Assembly: GCA_030123565.1 (NCBI GenBank)
Contig: CP126122.1
Coordinates: forward strand, 1,375,001 to 1,439,000
From: Nitrospira sp.
GTDB taxonomy: Bacteria; Nitrospirota; Nitrospiria; Nitrospirales; Nitrospiraceae
DNA length: 64,000 nt
Direction of reading: 5' to 3'
Shown here one piece after another: positions 25,260-33,748 of this stretch. The position numbers and the translations under genes are program-made. Position 1 is the stretch's first letter; each line of letters opens with the position of its first letter. Below the pieces are notes generated by a model. The model did not search any database. It saw only the letters and a program-made list of their open reading frames with translations, and was not told where the DNA came from.

Positions 25260-28200
25260 ATCGACGCAGATACCGGACCAGGCGGCGAGAGTCGCAGCCG
25301 GCACGACCTTCGACCGCAATGTGGTGGTGATCGCCGGTGCTGGAACCGGGAAAACAACCCTCCTGGTGAACCGGTTACTGTACCTCCTCATGCGCCGGCC
25401 CGACCCGCTCGAGTTGTCCCAAATCGTCGCCTTGACCTTCACCAACAAAGCCGCCACAGAAATGAAACAACGTTTGCGGGAGCGGTTGCGCACGTTGGTG
25501 AGTACGGAAGGCCGCGAGAGTCAGACGGGCGGCGGGACGGTCTCCATCGCCGAGCTTCGCACGCGCTACGGTTGGACGACCGACGAGATCGTGGCCAGGG
25601 CCGAGGCGGCCCTTCGCGACATCGAGAAGGCGCAGATCGGCACGCTCCACAGTTTCGCCGCGCATCTGTTGCGACTGTATCCCATCGAAGCAGGCGTCGC
25701 GCCGACGTTTCAAACGGACGAAGATGGGTCACGTTTCAAGGAACATTTCACCGACCAGTGGAACCTCTGGCTGGACCGTGAGTTGGGACCGGCGGGCTGT
25801 GACCATGGGCGCTGGAGGCTGTTGTTGGAAACGTTCCGTCTCGACGAATTGCGCGAGTTGGCCTACAGCCTGCACAGCGATTTGATCGATCTGGATGGGT
25901 TGACGGAACAGGTGGGTGAGACGAGGCTCGGTCCAGCCATGCGAGAGTGGCTCGTTGACAGGCTGAAGCAAGCCGACGACCTGCTGGCGCGGTATGACCG
26001 CCCGAAGCGAAGAAAAATAGAGCAGATGCTCGTCGCAGTCGGGGAACTGTACGGCATTCTGCTTTCTCACGGACTGGAAGGCCTGCGGACCCTTTCTTCC
26101 GAGACACAAGAATTGTTGGCGAAGGATCTCGGAGCGGCGCCCACCGACTGGACGGACGAGGACTTCGCATCGGTCGAGGCGCTCCAGCGGATCGCGAAGC
26201 GGTTGTTCATCGTCGATCATGAATTGCTGCAGAGACTCTTAGCCGTCCTCTCTCCATTCGTACAGGCGGTGCGGAAGTCTTTTCTGGACTCCGGCCGGCT
26301 GACGTTCGACGGATTGCTGGCCAAGGCCAGAACGCTCCTTCGCGACCACTCAGCGATTCGAGAACAGTTGAAGCGGGACTATCACGCGCTGCTCGTCGAT
26401 GAGTTTCAGGATACGGATCCCGTGCAATACGAGATTGTGCTCTACCTGGCCGAACGGCTTGGACAACAGGCCGCGTCCTGGCGAGAGGCGGAACTCGAAC
26501 CGGGAAAACTGTTCATCGTCGGCGACCCCAAACAATCGATCTACGCCTTTCGCCGCGCCGATATCGAAGCCTTCGACCATGTCGTCGAGCGGCTGGAGCG
26601 GAGCGGTGCGCTGCGTTGTGAACTGGCGACCAATTTTCGGAGCCATGCGGAGGTACTTCAGGTGGTGAACGGTATATTCAACAGGCTGCTGGTGGCACAA
26701 CCAGCCGTACAGCCGCCGAATGTACCGCTCACCGTGCAGCCAAATCGATCGAGTCCATACCGCAATCCCGGTGTCGAACTCCGGTTGGTGACGTCGGAGG
26801 AAGACGACGAGTTGGACTCCGCCGCCGCGACCAGGGTGGAGGCGGAACAGATCGCCCTCTTGATCGCCAGGCTGTTGCAGCCGGGCCAGGCGGGGGAGAC
26901 GGCCGCAGGATCGGAGACCTGGTTGCGCCCCGGCCACATCGCGCTCCTGTTTCGAAAACTGACCCAAGCCGAGTCGTACCTGGAGGCGCTCCGTCGGCAG
27001 GGTATCCATTTCACCGTCGACGGTGAAAAACATTTCTATCGTCGACAGGAAGTCATCGACCTCGTGAACATTCTGCGGTGCGTCGACAATCCTCACGACA
27101 GCATCGCGCTGGTCGGTCTGCTCCGGTCGTCCCTGGGAGGCCTGCCGGACTCTGCCCTGGTCGACTTGCAGGAATTGCAGGCATTGGACTACCGACGGAT
27201 CGATCGGCTCGCAGCCTGGTCCAGTCCGCACGCCGAGCCGCTCCGGCACCTATACGGCGTCCTCTCGCATCTGCATGAGCTGGCGCCTCGCTGTCCGTTG
27301 CCTGAAGCAGTGGATCTCATCTTTGAACGGCTGCCGGTGCTCGAACTTGCGGCCGCCTCTCTGCATGGAGAGCAGGCGGTCGCGAATCTGTCCAAGGTTC
27401 GCCGAATGGCTGCGGATTTGGCAGATCGCCCCGGTTTGACGTTGAACTGGTTCGTTGAATTGATGGTGGCGCGGCTTGCCGAGCAACCGGAGGAAGCGGA
27501 GAGCGCGCTGGCGGAGGATACGCTCGACGCGGTGCGGATCTTGACCATCCACAAGGCGAAGGGGTTGGAGTTTCCGCTGGTGATTCTTGCTGGGTTGCAC
27601 CATGGAGACGGGGCCGCACGAGGTCCCGCTCGCCCGCTTATTTGGCATGATTGGTCGACGGGGGTACAGGGGCTCGATCTGGGCGATCGTTGCAGCCTGG
27701 GCGCAGTGCTCGTCGCGGAGAAAGCGCGTCAGCGTGAACAGGCGGAACGTCGCCGGCTGTTTTATGTCGGGATGACGCGCGCGCGTGAATGTCTGGTGTT
27801 ATCCGGAGCTGTACCCAAGCGGCGGGCACGCGGCGCGCTTCTGGAGTTGTTGGAGCAGGCCACAGGGGTGGAACTCGGCCGTCCTGATCAGCCGGACATT
27901 CCGGTCGGCAAGGTCTGCTTGCGCCAAACCGTTTTTCAAGGTGACGATCGTCCGCCCTCCAGGCAACGATCGCGGCCGGCGGTCTTGGAAGAGGAGGGGG
28001 GAGACGTTCTGTCCGACCTCTGGCGCAGACGTGATCATGAATGGCAGGCTCAACGGTCGGTGCCGCTGTCGGTCTCCCCATCGGACTTTATCCAGAAGCC
28101 GGCACCGGTTGTCGAGCGCGAACCGGATCAGACGAAGCATTCCGGTCTGGGGAAGGTCGTGGGGACGGCAGTCCACCGGCTGTTGCAATATTGGGATTTC

Positions 28201-28635
28201 AGCGCCGATGCGGAGGCGCAGTTGGTTCGGGTGAATCGAGCTTCCTTGGCTTTCGATGCCCAGGTGGACGAGGGGGCGCAGGAGGCCATTGCCGAGGAAG
28301 TGCGGGACGTCCTCCGCACCTTTGTGCTGTCTCCTCCGTACGATCGGTTGCGCCGGGCCACGGTGGTCGGCCGCGAAGTGCCCTTTCTCATGCCGTGGAA
28401 CGAGGGTCGGCAGGTTCTTGAAGGGGCCATCGACCTCCTCTATCGCCTCGACGGCGAGCTCTGGATTGCCGACTACAAGACGGATATGATCCCTCTCGAC
28501 CAGGTCGAGGCCAGGGCGGAAACCTACCGAGAGCAGGCGCGGCTCTATCAGGCGGCGGTTGCCCAGTCGTTGGGTCAGCCGGTTGCGGGCTTCGAATTCA
28601 TTTTCGTGCGGATGGCTGTGGCGGTCAGGCTCTGA
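25252..28635 (+). CDS. addA: AddA-like UvrD-family helicase-nuclease
   Basis: The ATP-driven 3'-5' helicase and nuclease subunit of an AddAB-type enzyme that processes broken DNA ends for RecA. The 1127-residue protein has Walker A GAGTGKTT (29-36), TFTNKAATEM, Walker B DEFQDTDPVQ, GDPKQSIYAFRRAD, TIHKAKGLEFPLV, and FYVGMTRARE. The C-terminal nuclease contains EGAIDLLYRLDG and IADYKTD. GTG at 25252 overlaps addB by 8 bp. All helicase motifs are intact, unlike in AddB. Confidence 0.93.
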   Translation: MAESTQIPDQAARVAAGTTFDRNVVVIAGAGTGKTTLLVNRLLYLLMRRPDPLELSQIVALTFTNKAATEMKQRLRERLRTLVSTEGRESQTGGGTVSIAELRTRYGWTTDEIVARAEAALRDIEKAQIGTLHSFAAHLLRLYPIEAGVAPTFQTDEDGSRFKEHFTDQWNLWLDRELGPAGCDHGRWRLLLETFRLDELRELAYSLHSDLIDLDGLTEQVGETRLGPAMREWLVDRLKQADDLLARYDRPKRRKIEQMLVAVGELYGILLSHGLEGLRTLSSETQELLAKDLGAAPTDWTDEDFASVEALQRIAKRLFIVDHELLQRLLAVLSPFVQAVRKSFLDSGRLTFDGLLAKARTLLRDHSAIREQLKRDYHALLVDEFQDTDPVQYEIVLYLAERLGQQAASWREAELEPGKLFIVGDPKQSIYAFRRADIEAFDHVVERLERSGALRCELATNFRSHAEVLQVVNGIFNRLLVAQPAVQPPNVPLTVQPNRSSPYRNPGVELRLVTSEEDDELDSAAATRVEAEQIALLIARLLQPGQAGETAAGSETWLRPGHIALLFRKLTQAESYLEALRRQGIHFTVDGEKHFYRRQEVIDLVNILRCVDNPHDSIALVGLLRSSLGGLPDSALVDLQELQALDYRRIDRLAAWSSPHAEPLRHLYGVLSHLHELAPRCPLPEAVDLIFERLPVLELAAASLHGEQAVANLSKVRRMAADLADRPGLTLNWFVELMVARLAEQPEEAESALAEDTLDAVRILTIHKAKGLEFPLVILAGLHHGDGAARGPARPLIWHDWSTGVQGLDLGDRCSLGAVLVAEKARQREQAERRRLFYVGMTRARECLVLSGAVPKRRARGALLELLEQATGVELGRPDQPDIPVGKVCLRQTVFQGDDRPPSRQRSRPAVLEEEGGDVLSDLWRRRDHEWQAQRSVPLSVSPSDFIQKPAPVVEREPDQTKHSGLGKVVGTAVHRLLQYWDFSADAEAQLVRVNRASLAFDAQVDEGAQEAIAEEVRDVLRTFVLSPPYDRLRRATVVGREVPFLMPWNEGRQVLEGAIDLLYRLDGELWIADYKTDMIPLDQVEARAETYREQARLYQAAVAQSLGQPVAGFEFIFVRMAVAVRL

Positions 28636-28651
28636 ACGGAAGGAGGGTGGG

Positions 28652-29056
28652 ATGAGGTCACTCGTGTGGGCTGTAATGATGCTGCTGGTTTTCGTCGGTT
28701 GTGCCGGCCGGCAAAAGGCGGAGGTGCGGACGCTCCATGCGCCGGTCGGAACCAGCGCCGTCGTGAGTCAACAGTTGGAACATGGCAATCAGCTGTTCGC
28801 GCAACAGGATTGGGCAGGGGCCAGGCAGGTCTATCTCGAGACGATTCAGGCCGATCCGACGGTGGCGGAAGCGCATTACAACCTGGCGTTGGCGCTGGAG
28901 CGGTTGGGAGACAAAGCCGAAGCGCGGAAACACTATGTTGCGGCGGCCAACCTGGCACCAGGGAACAGGATCATCTGGGACGCCCCGCCGCTTCGGAAGT
29001 ACGACAGCGAACTCGGGTTGGGAAAAAAGTCCTTCATGGACCCAGATCCCCGATAA
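28652..29056 (+). CDS. TPR lipoprotein
   Basis: A 134-residue lipoprotein: a short signal ending VFVGC (Cys17 lipidated), then a pair of tetratricopeptide repeats (about 44-110; HGNQLFAQQDWAGARQVYLE and EAHYNLALALERLGDKAEAR). TPRs mediate protein contacts. ATG at 28652 has a strong AAGGAGGGTGGG. It lies 16 bp after addA, but a functional link is unlikely. It ends 25 bp from the convergent lgt gene. Confidence 0.8.
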   Translation: MRSLVWAVMMLLVFVGCAGRQKAEVRTLHAPVGTSAVVSQQLEHGNQLFAQQDWAGARQVYLETIQADPTVAEAHYNLALALERLGDKAEARKHYVAAANLAPGNRIIWDAPPLRKYDSELGLGKKSFMDPDPR

Positions 29057-29081
29057 CCGCCGGACTCATCCAATTCCAGGA

Positions 29082-29915
29082 TCAGCGCAGAGGGGCAGGC
29101 CGAGAGTCTACCGAGGTCTGACTCTTCCGTTGGTAGGCAATCGCCAGAATGATCGCCCCCCCTACGATCATGGGAAGGCTGAGCAGTTGCCCCATGGAGA
29201 TCGTGCTGAAGATGAAGCCGATCTGCGCATCCGGCTCGCGAAAGAACTCCACTACGATCCGGCAGAGACCGTACCCCATCAGGAAGCTTCCGAAGACGGT
29301 TCCAGGCGGCGGAAGGCGACGGGTGATCAGCCACAGTACTGTAAACAGCAAGAGTCCTTCCAGCAAGGCTTCGTAGAGTTGAGAGGGATGCCGGCAGGCT
29401 GGTCCGCCGGCCGGGAAGACCATGCACCAATCGACGTCGGTCGGGCGCCCGTAGAGTTCGCCGTTGATAAAGTTGCCGATTCGCCCCAGTCCGAGACCAA
29501 CCGGGGTCACACCGGCTGCCAGGTCGGCGATGGTGAGGACCGTCATGCCTTGGCGTTTTGCGAAGAGCACCAACGCCAGGATGGTGCCGATCAGACCCCC
29601 GTGGAAGGACATCCCTCCTTCCCACACCGCGAAGACCTTGAGCGGATTGTCCAGGTAGTAGGCGAGGTTGTAGAAGAGGACATAGCCGATCCTGCCGCCG
29701 GCAAAGACCCCGACCGCCGCATAGACGATCATGTCGTAGACCTGGTCCCTGTTCATCGGCAGTTTCTGCGCCTTCGCCCGCGCTGCGATGATGAAGTAGG
29801 CCAGGGTGAGGCCGATGAGATACATCAACCCATACCATCGGAACTGCAAGGGCCCCAGCCGCAGGAAGACCGGATCGATATCGGGATAGGGAATGGCGCG
29901 ATACCAGGACGACAT
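29082..29915 (-). CDS. lgt: Prolipoprotein diacylglyceryl transferase
   Basis: Lgt performs the first step of lipoprotein maturation, moving diacylglycerol onto the lipobox cysteine in the inner membrane. The 277-residue protein has seven predicted membrane helices. The family signature GRIGNFINGELYGRPT is intact, as are YGLMYLIG and the HGG motif (SFHGGLIGT). ATG at 29915 follows GGAG at 7 nt. With lnt at 553-2187 it covers two of the three maturation enzymes in this window. Confidence 0.95.
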   Translation of the reverse strand: MSSWYRAIPYPDIDPVFLRLGPLQFRWYGLMYLIGLTLAYFIIAARAKAQKLPMNRDQVYDMIVYAAVGVFAGGRIGYVLFYNLAYYLDNPLKVFAVWEGGMSFHGGLIGTILALVLFAKRQGMTVLTIADLAAGVTPVGLGLGRIGNFINGELYGRPTDVDWCMVFPAGGPACRHPSQLYEALLEGLLLFTVLWLITRRLPPPGTVFGSFLMGYGLCRIVVEFFREPDAQIGFIFSTISMGQLLSLPMIVGGAIILAIAYQRKSQTSVDSRPAPLR

Positions 29916-29939
29916 AGGTGGACTCCACATAGTTTCGCG

Positions 29940-29968
29940 ATCTTATGTGAGCGCGACCAGCATTGCAA
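29940..29968 (-). promoter_or_regulatory. Candidate lgt promoter
   Basis: On the minus strand, TTGCAA (29963-29968), 17-bp spacer, TAAGAT (29940-29945), ending about 25 bp before the start codon. The rest of the 29916-30242 gap holds the sigma-54-like site at 30157 and no gene. Confidence 0.5.
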
Positions 29969-30156
29969 GGTAAGCTGCGAATCGGCGCCGGATAAGGCCT
30001 GAGGTCCGGTTCGAAGATTTTTCCTGGCAAGGTCTGTCGCTTTTCTGAAACGGTTGTCTCCTTCCGCTGTTCACAAAACAGCACCCTTTATGAGAGCACT
30101 CTAATCCATCGGCTGGTGAGATGCGGATTACCTGTTGAATCGGTATCCCCGGCCGC

Positions 30157-30172
30157 TGGCATGGTTGATGCT
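30157..30172 (+). promoter_or_regulatory. Candidate sigma-54 promoter for the YtxH gene
   Basis: TGGCATGGTTGATGCT has the -24 GG and -12 GC dinucleotides exactly 10 nt apart and matches the consensus TGGCACG-N4-TTGCW except at two positions. It lies about 70 bp before the start codon. The window encodes a sigma-54 activator at 45172. Pattern-based inference. Confidence 0.5.
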
Positions 30173-30242
30173 GTACTCCTCGGTAGCTCTCGCCGGAGTC
30201 AGTGAACCGTAAACCTGGTTACACCAAAAGGGAGGAGTCACG

Positions 30243-30494
30243 ATGTCTACCAAGGGGCGTGAGGCGGTAAAGATTGCAGCGATCATCGGGGGAGGAGCGG
30301 TGGTAGGGGCGGCGCTGGGATTACTCCTGGCTCCGCAAACCGGTGCGGAAACGAGGCGGGATGTCGCGCGTTATGCCAAGCGGGCTCAGCTTCAGGCCAC
30401 ACGCTTCAGCCGGTCGGTGAAGAGCGGCATGTCGACTATGGTGGAGCGAAGCAAGGCATTGGTGAAGAAGGATGACCATAAAGCAGCCGCGTAA
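30243..30494 (+). CDS. YtxH-like stress-associated membrane protein
   Basis: An 83-residue protein of the YtxH/gas-vesicle-like small family. A glycine-rich membrane helix (about 11-30, IAAIIGGGAVVGAALGLLLA) is followed by the typical APQTGAETR turn and a long basic amphipathic helix ending in KKDDHKAAA. Related proteins are often stress induced. ATG at 30243 follows GGGAGGAG. A sigma-54-like promoter lies upstream and an intrinsic terminator downstream, making a single-gene unit. Confidence 0.85.
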   Translation: MSTKGREAVKIAAIIGGGAVVGAALGLLLAPQTGAETRRDVARYAKRAQLQATRFSRSVKSGMSTMVERSKALVKKDDHKAAA

Positions 30495-30535
30495 GTCTTG
30501 TTCGGTTGTTTCGACAGAGTCTCGATAGGTGGGCA

Positions 30536-30574
30536 CTGCAACGGCCTGTCTCGCAAGGGACAGGCCGTTTGCAT
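30536..30574 (+). terminator. Intrinsic terminator after the YtxH gene
   Basis: An 11-bp perfect stem (30540-30550 with 30559-30569) closing an 8-nt loop, extendable by TGCA/TGCA with one bulge, followed by a weak T-rich stretch. It lies 40 bp after the stop codon. Confidence 0.7.
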
Positions 30575-30606
30575 TTGGGGAGAGGGGAATGGAGGATCGG
30601 AGCAGC

Positions 30607-30635
30607 TTGACCCCTCGGGACCCCGATGTTAGATT
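30607..30635 (+). promoter_or_regulatory. Promoter for tRNA-Leu
   Basis: TTGACC (30607-30612), 17-bp spacer, TAGATT (30630-30635), placing transcription start about 15 nt before the mature tRNA. Confidence 0.65.
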
Positions 30636-30657
30636 TCGCCGCGACGGTTTTCTTTCA

Positions 30658-30744
30658 GCGGGAGTGGCGGAATCGGCAGACGCCCAGGACTTAAAATCCT
30701 GTACTGTAAAAGGTGTGCGGGTTCAAGTCCCGCCTCCCGCACCA
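30658..30744 (+). tRNA. tRNA-Leu (anticodon UAA)
   Basis: An 87-nt class II tRNA. The acceptor GCGGGAG (30658-30664) pairs with CTCCCGC (30734-30740), then discriminator A and an encoded CCA (30742-30744). The anticodon arm AGGA-CTTAAAA-TCCT gives anticodon TAA. The D-arm region, the long variable arm (TGTACTGTAAAAGGTGT) and the T-arm GCGGG-TTCAAGT-CCCGC are all intact. Confidence 0.95.
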
Positions 30745-30747
30745 AAA

Positions 30748-30812
30748 CGCTGGGCTTTAAAATCCCTCGGGCCCACAAGGCCCTCCCGGTTCGATTCCAG
30801 TCTCCGGCACCA
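30748..30812 (+). pseudogene. Degenerate tRNA 3' half (class II, Leu-like)
   Basis: Three bases after the tRNA lies a tRNA-like piece: an anticodon-arm-like GGGCTTTAAAATCCC, a perfect 5-bp variable-arm hairpin GGGCC-CACAA-GGCCC, a T-arm around GGTTCGATTCC with mismatches, and a 3' end CTCCGGCACCA. The 5' half (acceptor strand and D-arm) is missing. It looks like the remnant of a second leucine-type tRNA or of an insertion at the tRNA 3' end. Confidence 0.6.
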
Positions 30813-30996
30813 CCAGGAAGAATGACTCATCCGTAAGTGTTTCATCTGAGTATAGTCAGCTGTCTGATATACTTGCAACAGTTCACCGAATGACGGGCAT
30901 TCCATCTCTCCGCCGATCGGCGGCAATAGAGAACTCGCACACCCTTCCGTGAGTCCGTCGCGCTCGAGCCGTGGGCCCCTTGCAGGAGATCTAAGA

Positions 30997-31497
30997 ATGG
31001 CGCGCCGCATCGCAGGCACAGCTTCCCGGGAGCAGGGATCCTCGGGACAGAAGGAGGAAGAAGCAGTGTCGTCATCAGCGGTTCCGGTTTCTGCTCCGGT
31101 CACGTCAAACAGCACGTCGGCGCTCGTTTGTCCGGTCGACAAATGCGGAGGCAGGCTGAGCGGTGAGGGTTCAGGCTACGATGCCGACAGCGGGTTGGAA
31201 CAACTCGTCTGTACGGCCTGCGGGCATTGCGGGTATCGATCCCGTGAAGGGGTGATTCTGCTGTTTCGGGGAGGCTATGAATACAAGTTCAGCTATGGTC
31301 CGTCGCTGCAGACGATCACGGTGCTGTTGAGCTCCGCCTCGGTGAACCTGTGGGGTACTCACGGGGTGCATCAGGACCAGCTTGCGAAGCTCGCCGCAGA
31401 GTGGTCCCTGTTATGTGGGAGAAAGAATCAGCCGGTGCATTTAGGTATTCCGGCGGAGGAATTTGCCGACTTCTATCTGTACTTCTGTAGGCAGTAA
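30997..31497 (+). CDS. Zinc-ribbon-containing hypothetical protein
   Basis: A 166-residue soluble protein of unknown function. After a Ser/Ala-rich, probably flexible start (1-40), a zinc ribbon is formed by two cysteine pairs (CPVDKCGG and CTACGHCG) spaced about 22 residues apart. The remaining 85 residues are an unrecognised alpha/beta region. ATG at 30997 is selected for its AGGAGA ribosome site. No obvious operon partner. Confidence 0.6.
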   Translation: MARRIAGTASREQGSSGQKEEEAVSSSAVPVSAPVTSNSTSALVCPVDKCGGRLSGEGSGYDADSGLEQLVCTACGHCGYRSREGVILLFRGGYEYKFSYGPSLQTITVLLSSASVNLWGTHGVHQDQLAKLAAEWSLLCGRKNQPVHLGIPAEEFADFYLYFCRQ

Positions 31498-31591
31498 TGC
31501 GCGGTTTGGGCAACCGTCTTGCCAGGGCGTCCTTCCCTTCGAATCCTTCTCCATTGCCGGCCACTCCGTGGACCCTCGCCGCTCGATCGCA

Positions 31592-32146
31592 TTACCATTT
31601 GCCCAGCCAATTTCTGCAGCCCGCATAGTAGGAAGCGATCGCCACGGCCAAGATGAAGAGAATCTGCATGACGTGCTGGACGAGCACGCTCGGCTCGATG
31701 GTTCGGATGACGAAGAGCACGCCTGCCGCGACCAATGTCACGATGAACGTGGTGCGTTTGGGGCAGAGGCTGCCGTCTCGTTTGCTCTGCGCCGCCAGCG
31801 CAATCCAGACACAAGCCCAGCCGATCGCTCCGACGACGAGCGCGGCGGCCAGATCCGTCAGGCCGACCATGAGGCTGCTCAATCCCAGTTCGGCCTTGGG
31901 ACGGCGCGGTAACTCGATGCGGATGCGATAGAGTTCTCCGACGGAGAGGGCCAGCCAGATCAGCAGGATGCCCAACAGGAAACTACCCCGCCCCATTTCT
32001 TCCGAGAACAGCCGTCGGCGTTTAGGAACCTGCGCGGCAGTCTTGAACGAAAGGCCCTGAAAGTGCGGCGTAAAATCGTACCCGCATTCGCAGAACTGGA
32101 CGGTGTCGGGGTTGCTCAGCAGGCAACGGGGACATTCAAGCGGCAT
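31592..32146 (-). CDS. Zinc-ribbon membrane protein, unknown function
   Basis: A 184-residue protein. An N-terminal zinc finger (CPRC and CECG pairs, residues 5-22) is followed by four membrane helices between about residues 50 and 175. The layout, a cytoplasmic zinc ribbon tethered to a small membrane domain, is common among uncharacterised proteins. ATG at 32146 begins directly at the finger. It is divergent from the DUF423 gene, with an 84-bp gap. Confidence 0.7.
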   Translation of the reverse strand: MPLECPRCLLSNPDTVQFCECGYDFTPHFQGLSFKTAAQVPKRRRLFSEEMGRGSFLLGILLIWLALSVGELYRIRIELPRRPKAELGLSSLMVGLTDLAAALVVGAIGWACVWIALAAQSKRDGSLCPKRTTFIVTLVAAGVLFVIRTIEPSVLVQHVMQILFILAVAIASYYAGCRNWLGKW

Positions 32147-32174
32147 CGATCGGCTCTTTTCACCGCGACAGGCA

Positions 32175-32183
32175 TGGTAGAAT
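32175..32183 (+). promoter_or_regulatory. Candidate extended -10 promoter for the DUF423 gene
   Basis: TGGTAGAAT combines the TGn extension with a 5/6 -10 box, about 48 bp before the start codon. No good -35 box is seen, as is usual for extended -10 promoters. Confidence 0.4.
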
Positions 32184-32230
32184 CGCGCCCCTCGTACGTT
32201 TCAAGAGGCGGTTGTGAATTGGAGGACGAT

Positions 32231-32626
32231 ATGGCTCTCCCTGGTCGGTCGTATCTGTTTGCGGTTCTGGGCGCAATGTTCGCCGCCACATCTGTGGCGG
32301 CCGGCGCCTTCGGCGCGCACGCACTGAAATCGCTTCTGGATCCACCCATGCTTGCGGTCTACGAGACGGCGGCGCGTTACCAAATGTACCATGCAGTCGG
32401 CCTGTTTGTCGTAGCCTGGTTGTTGCGTGAAACCAGGAGTTCGTCGGCCGTAAAGGCCGGCTGGTTATTCTGCACCGGGATTCTGCTCTTCAGCGGCAGT
32501 CTGTACGTCGTGGCGCTGGCCGAAATCAAATGGATGGGCGCCCTGACGCCGTTGGGAGGCGTCTCATTCATTGCCGGTTGGTCCTGCGTGGCCTGGGCCG
32601 CGTGGCGTGCTTGGCGCGATCAGTGA
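32231..32626 (+). CDS. DUF423 family membrane protein (YgdD-like)
   Basis: A 131-residue inner-membrane protein with four helices. The DUF423 signature is visible: GAFGAHALKS near the start, YETAARYQMYHAVGLF in the middle, and LTPLGGVSFIAGW at the end. Function unknown. ATG at 32231 follows GGAGGACGAT. Its last 7 bases overlap the 3' end of the convergent gene. Confidence 0.9.
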   Translation: MALPGRSYLFAVLGAMFAATSVAAGAFGAHALKSLLDPPMLAVYETAARYQMYHAVGLFVVAWLLRETRSSSAVKAGWLFCTGILLFSGSLYVVALAEIKWMGALTPLGGVSFIAGWSCVAWAAWRAWRDQ

Positions 32627-33639
32627 TGGCGGCGCGCTCCGGTTGCCGGTTTTTCTCCCTTCCCTGGAAAACAGGATGCGGTGCGCTTGCCGGTGATGGA
32701 TCCCCAGCCGCCGGCCGTGTTGACGAAGGTTCCTTCCAACCGTTGGCCTTCCGCTGAAAACAGCAGACTGTCTTCCTGCACACCGGCCCTGGTTTCCCAT
32801 CGCAGATATACACTGTCGCCGAGCACGATGATTTCCGCGGGACTGGTCGAGGATACCGCTCCCGGCGGAGCGAAGATGACGGCGGTTTTTTCTTCGCGGT
32901 GATTCTGGTGGTTGTGGATCGACCATTGCCAGGTTCCGCACAATCGGACGAGGCCTCGCCGCTGTCGCACGGTATCTTTCCAATTGAAGAGGCGGAACCA
33001 TTCGCGATGTACGGTTTGAACGGCCCAGGCCTCGATTTCGGCTGTGGCTCCGGCCAGTCGGACAGTGGCGTCGGTGACGGGAGTCGACTCACCAGTAGAG
33101 CCGGCCGCAGGACCCTGTGGCCGCAATTCTTTTGAGAGCGTCATCAGCTGTCGGAGGGACGGTTCCAGCGTGGTGCCCTGCGTCAACCAAGCCATTTGTG
33201 CGTCGATCTGCTGTTGAAACCGGTCCAGTTGCTCGGCAGGAGCGGAACTATTTAGGTCTCGAGCGGCCAGCGCCACTTGCCAGGCCGCCAGGCCTCGTAC
33301 CAGTTCAGCGGCCGACGGTTTGAGTTCCTCGATCAGGAGTTCGTTGGTCATAGCCTGGGTCAATCCCTTGGCCCCGACTGTCATGGCCGCATCGTTCAAT
33401 CCCAGGCGTGAGCCGATCACGTCCTTGAACAGGGTAAGCGGATCACCCTGTGCAGGGAGAGAGGCCAGCTGCGCGGCGGTGGCCCTCACCACGTCTTGGA
33501 AGGCCGGCAACCGATCGGCAAGGGTCTGCTGCGTCGCAGCCGGTGCTTCATCGGCGGCCGCCACCATTTCACCTGGGAGAAGGGCTGCGGCACAGAGGAA
33601 ACAGGCAATGAACAGAGTTCTGGTTGGACGGTTCGGCAT
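32620..33639 (-). CDS. Exported hypothetical protein
   Basis: A 339-residue protein with an N-terminal signal peptide (cleavage probably after MVAAADEA, near residue 32). The first half is helical and Ala/Gln-rich; the second half (from about 190) is a beta-rich domain with WQWSIHNHQNHREEKTAVIF and a YLRWETRAGVQEDSLLF strand pair. No known family recognised. ATG at 33639 is placed by the signal peptide; a GTG 12 bp upstream is possible. It lies 109 bp downstream of the dienelactone-hydrolase-like gene. Confidence 0.65.
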   Translation of the reverse strand: MPNRPTRTLFIACFLCAAALLPGEMVAAADEAPAATQQTLADRLPAFQDVVRATAAQLASLPAQGDPLTLFKDVIGSRLGLNDAAMTVGAKGLTQAMTNELLIEELKPSAAELVRGLAAWQVALAARDLNSSAPAEQLDRFQQQIDAQMAWLTQGTTLEPSLRQLMTLSKELRPQGPAAGSTGESTPVTDATVRLAGATAEIEAWAVQTVHREWFRLFNWKDTVRQRRGLVRLCGTWQWSIHNHQNHREEKTAVIFAPPGAVSSTSPAEIIVLGDSVYLRWETRAGVQEDSLLFSAEGQRLEGTFVNTAGGWGSITGKRTASCFPGKGEKPATGARRHH

Positions 33640-33748
33640 GGGAGAGCACACTTCTCTATGCAGTGAAAGGGTGCAGAGGAGACATCGTCATGGTCTAAAC
33701 AAGGATCGGCAGGAAGTCCCGACCGTCTGGGCCCTTACCGGTATGTCG

